A stretch of DNA of 64,000 nt from a candidate division WOR-1 bacterium RIFOXYB2_FULL_45_9 (GTDB lineage: Bacteria > Margulisbacteria > WOR-1 > O2-12-FULL-45-9 > XYB2-FULL-48-7). Positions 62,225-64,000 of the stretch are shown here, in pieces. The position numbers and the translations under genes were made by a program. The stretch is from contig MEUD01000001.1 in assembly GCA_001771575.1 (NCBI GenBank), positions 1,365,277-1,429,276 of the forward strand. Direction: 5' to 3'. Each line of letters starts with the position of its first letter. Positions within the stretch are counted from its first letter, which is position 1. The notes beneath the pieces are model-generated. The model searched no databases. It saw nothing but the letters and a program-made list of their open reading frames with translations, and had not been told where the DNA came from.

Positions 62225-63116
62225 CCGACTGCTGCAGATTATCCCACTTTTATTGGGTATTTCGCTCCTTTCTTTTCTGGTTACGCGCCTTGCCCCCGGC
62301 GATCCAACCGCCCTTTTTATCGATCCAAATATTGACCCGCTTGAATTAGCCAGGGTAAGAGCGAATTGGGGGCTCGATCAGCCGATTTTTATTCAATATT
62401 TGGTCTGGCTGAAGAACGCCCTTCTGCTTGATTTTGGCCGGAGTTACACCACAGGTCTGCCGGTCATAACCGAGATCGGCGAGCGGCTCCCCATGACCCT
62501 GCTTTTGATGATCTCATCTTTTATTTTAACCTTACTGATCACTATCCCGGTAGGGGTTATCTCGGCGGTAAAAAAGAATTCCTGGTTTGATAATCTATTT
62601 ACATTCATCTCTTTTGCCGGGATGGCGATCCCGACATTTTGGCTTGGCTTGATGTTGATGCTGGTTTTTTCCGTGAAACTTCATTGGTTGCCGGCAGTCG
62701 GGAACCTCGCCCTGCCGTTAATTACGATGACGATCGGTAGTTTGGCCGGGCTAACTCGCTATCAGCGGGGTGCGATGCTTGAAGTTTTAAACCAGGAATA
62801 TATTCGCGTCGCGCGAGCTAAGGGATTACCGGAAAGAGTGGTAATATTTAAACATGCTTTGCGCAATGCCCTCTTGCCAACGATCACTATCCTGGGTTTA
62901 TCGCTCCCCGATCTGTTCGGCGGAGCCTTTGTGATCGAAACGATCTTTGCCTGGCCGGGGATGGGACGGCTGGGGGTCCAGGCGATCTTCCAGCGAAACT
63001 ATCCGACGATCATGGGGATAGTCATGCTCTCCGCGATCTTGATCATTGTCGGCAATCTCCTGGCCGACATTGCTTACGCGATCGTTGACCCAAGGATACG
63101 TTATGAGAAGAAATAA
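62205..63116 (+). CDS. Dpp/Opp-type ABC transporter permease, DppB-like
   Basis: 303 residues with about six membrane helices and the DppB family N-terminus (LNRLLQIIPLLLGISLLSFL). The ABC-ATPase contact loop (EAA motif) is in YIRVARAKGLPERVV near residue 205. I start at ATG 62205 (MRKFVLNRLL), 20 bp inside the binding-protein gene; the longer frame is read-through. It pairs with the DppC-like permease to form the transmembrane channel. Confidence 0.94.
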   Translation: MRKFVLNRLLQIIPLLLGISLLSFLVTRLAPGDPTALFIDPNIDPLELARVRANWGLDQPIFIQYLVWLKNALLLDFGRSYTTGLPVITEIGERLPMTLLLMISSFILTLLITIPVGVISAVKKNSWFDNLFTFISFAGMAIPTFWLGLMLMLVFSVKLHWLPAVGNLALPLITMTIGSLAGLTRYQRGAMLEVLNQEYIRVARAKGLPERVVIFKHALRNALLPTITILGLSLPDLFGGAFVIETIFAWPGMGRLGVQAIFQRNYPTIMGIVMLSAILIIVGNLLADIAYAIVDPRIRYEKK

Positions 63117-63918
63117 AGCGGCCATTTTTGGCCTGGCAATAATGGCCATTTTTTTGGGGCTGGCAATATTCGCGCCGGTGATCGCTCCGTATTCGCCGGA
63201 CGAGATATCTTCAGCCGGGGCGAGCCCACCATCCTGGCAGCACCTTTTTGGGACTGACGACCTGGGGAGGGATGTTTTAAGCCGTTCGCTTTATGGCGCG
63301 CGGATTTCTTTATCGGTTGGCGCGGTCGCCGTGGTGATCGCTTTGCTTCTGGGGACGCTGGCCGGTGCGGTTGCCGGGTATTACGGCGGCTGGGTTGACG
63401 GATCGATCATGCGAGCGGTTGACGTGATGTTTGCTTTCCCGTCAATATTTTTGATCCTGGCGATCCAGGCGATGCTCACCCCGAATATTTACAATGTCAT
63501 GTTCGTGATCGGCCTGACCTCATGGATGGGAGTTGCCCGCTTGGTCCGTGGTGAATTCCTTAGGATTCGCCAGCTTCAATATGTTGAGGCGGCCCGGGCG
63601 ATCGGTTGCGGCGATCTGCGGATAATCTTTCGCCACATGCTTCCCAACGCCCAGGGGCCGATCATTGTTGCCGCGACCCTGGGGATGGCGGGAGCGATCC
63701 TCACGGAATCAGCCCTTTCCTTTTTAGGTATGGGGGTTCAGCCGCCAATGTCTTCCTGGGGAAATATGCTCATGGATTCGCAAGCTTACATGCGCGATGC
63801 TCCCTGGATGTCAATTATTCCCGGATTATTGATCATGGTTACGGTCCTTTCTCTTTATTTTATCGGGGAAGGGGTCAGGGAGACGCTTAGCCCAAAGGAG
63901 AGGCATGCTGGAAGTTAG
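63103..63918 (+). CDS. Dpp/Opp-type ABC transporter permease, DppC-like
   Basis: 271 residues with the DppC-type N-terminus (NKAAIFGLAIMAIFL), FGTDDLGRDVLSR-type segment and about six membrane helices; the EAA loop is in YVEAARAIGCGDLRII near residue 170. The ATG at 63103 overlaps the DppB-like stop by 14 bp, and the 3' end overlaps the ATPase gene by 14 bp, so the operon is tightly packed. Confidence 0.95.
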   Translation: MRRNKAAIFGLAIMAIFLGLAIFAPVIAPYSPDEISSAGASPPSWQHLFGTDDLGRDVLSRSLYGARISLSVGAVAVVIALLLGTLAGAVAGYYGGWVDGSIMRAVDVMFAFPSIFLILAIQAMLTPNIYNVMFVIGLTSWMGVARLVRGEFLRIRQLQYVEAARAIGCGDLRIIFRHMLPNAQGPIIVAATLGMAGAILTESALSFLGMGVQPPMSSWGNMLMDSQAYMRDAPWMSIIPGLLIMVTVLSLYFIGEGVRETLSPKERHAGS

Positions 63919-64000
63919 AAACTTATCGGTCAATTACTATGTTGACGAGGGGACTGTCAACGCGGTTGCCGGCGTCACTTTTAATTTAAAAGAAGGGGAG
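63905..64000 (+). CDS. ABC transporter ATP-binding protein, 3'-truncated by window edge
   Basis: The first 32 codons read MLEVRNLSVNYYVDEGTV and continue to the window end. This is the usual start of a DppD/OppD-type ATPase, before the Walker A motif. It overlaps the DppC-like gene by 14 bp and must be the ATPase of this peptide transporter. Nothing can be said about the missing part. Confidence 0.9.
   Translation, partial: MLEVRNLSVNYYVDEGTVNAVAGVTFNLKEGE

Overview
The window is 64 kb of dense bacterial chromosome, about 50% G+C by eye. Nearly every gap is under 150 bp and stop and start codons overlap repeatedly (ATGA, GTGA, TAATG). Signal peptides, lipoboxes, a 996-residue predicted outer-membrane barrel, smaller barrel-like proteins and type IV pilus genes point to a diderm. 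The mix of arginine and lysine-type biosynthesis, GTP-type PEP carboxykinase, two-subunit class I fumarase, malate dehydrogenase, sigma-54 regulation and many lineage-specific secreted beta-propellers fits an uncultured candidate phylum. A Margulisbacteria/WOR-1 (Saganbacteria)-like lineage is my best guess, but that is inference from gene content and not proven here.

Layout. 1-5.2 kb: an M48 peptidase end, a LigB-like/AMMECR1 pair, then argC-argJ-argB-ppnP. 5.2-7.8 kb (minus): rsmH-ftsL-gltX. 7.8-9.9 kb: trpC, an NHL propeller and a HIT protein. 9.9-15.8 kb: cell-surface proteins around ybaB/DUF167. 15.8-16.9 kb: ruvC-ruvA. 16.9-20.7 kb (minus): mdh-fumA-fumB-mini binding protein-DUF4911-YqeG. 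20.7-22.7 kb: a propeller lipoprotein and an orphan gene. 22.7-27.5 kb (minus): pilT-lipA-aminotransferase-pdxA-rsmA, divergent from pilD-ftsB-S1 protein-tRNA-Leu at 27.6-29.1 kb. 29.2-33.5 kb (minus): rpoN, a canonical sigma-54 activator, a small unknown gene and a degenerate activator. 33.5-36.2 kb: initiator tRNA, permease, small kinase and a DtxR-like regulator. 36.2-42.2 kb: pckG, tig, clpP, lon. 42.2-46.2 kb: accessory secreted, kinase and unknown genes. 46.2-52.8 kb: argF-argG-two membrane sensors-argH-ndk. 52.8-57.6 kb: two TPM proteins, LemA, leucyl aminopeptidase and a secreted protein. 57.6-59.1 kb: metG. 59.2-60.7 kb: PilC/GspF-like protein and pseudopilin. 60.7-64 kb: a Dpp/Opp-type peptide transporter running off the end.

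Working together: argCJB and argFGH give most of arginine synthesis, split over 41 kb; argA and argD are not here. mdh, fumAB and pckG form a C4-acid/PEP branch. tig-clpP-lon is a protein-quality block. rpoN and its activator lie beside a gene with a good -24/-12 promoter, and a second candidate lies before the pilus assembly gene. The most consistent regulatory signal is a -10 box 5-9 nt before the start codon at eleven genes with no Shine-Dalgarno, implying common leaderless transcription.

The most unusual content is: a sigma-54 activator with broken ATPase motifs, two kinase-less 7TM sensors inside the argG-argH operon, a trigger factor without its PPIase domain, a DtxR-like regulator without metal ligands, and repeat elements inserted in frame in rsmH and argC.
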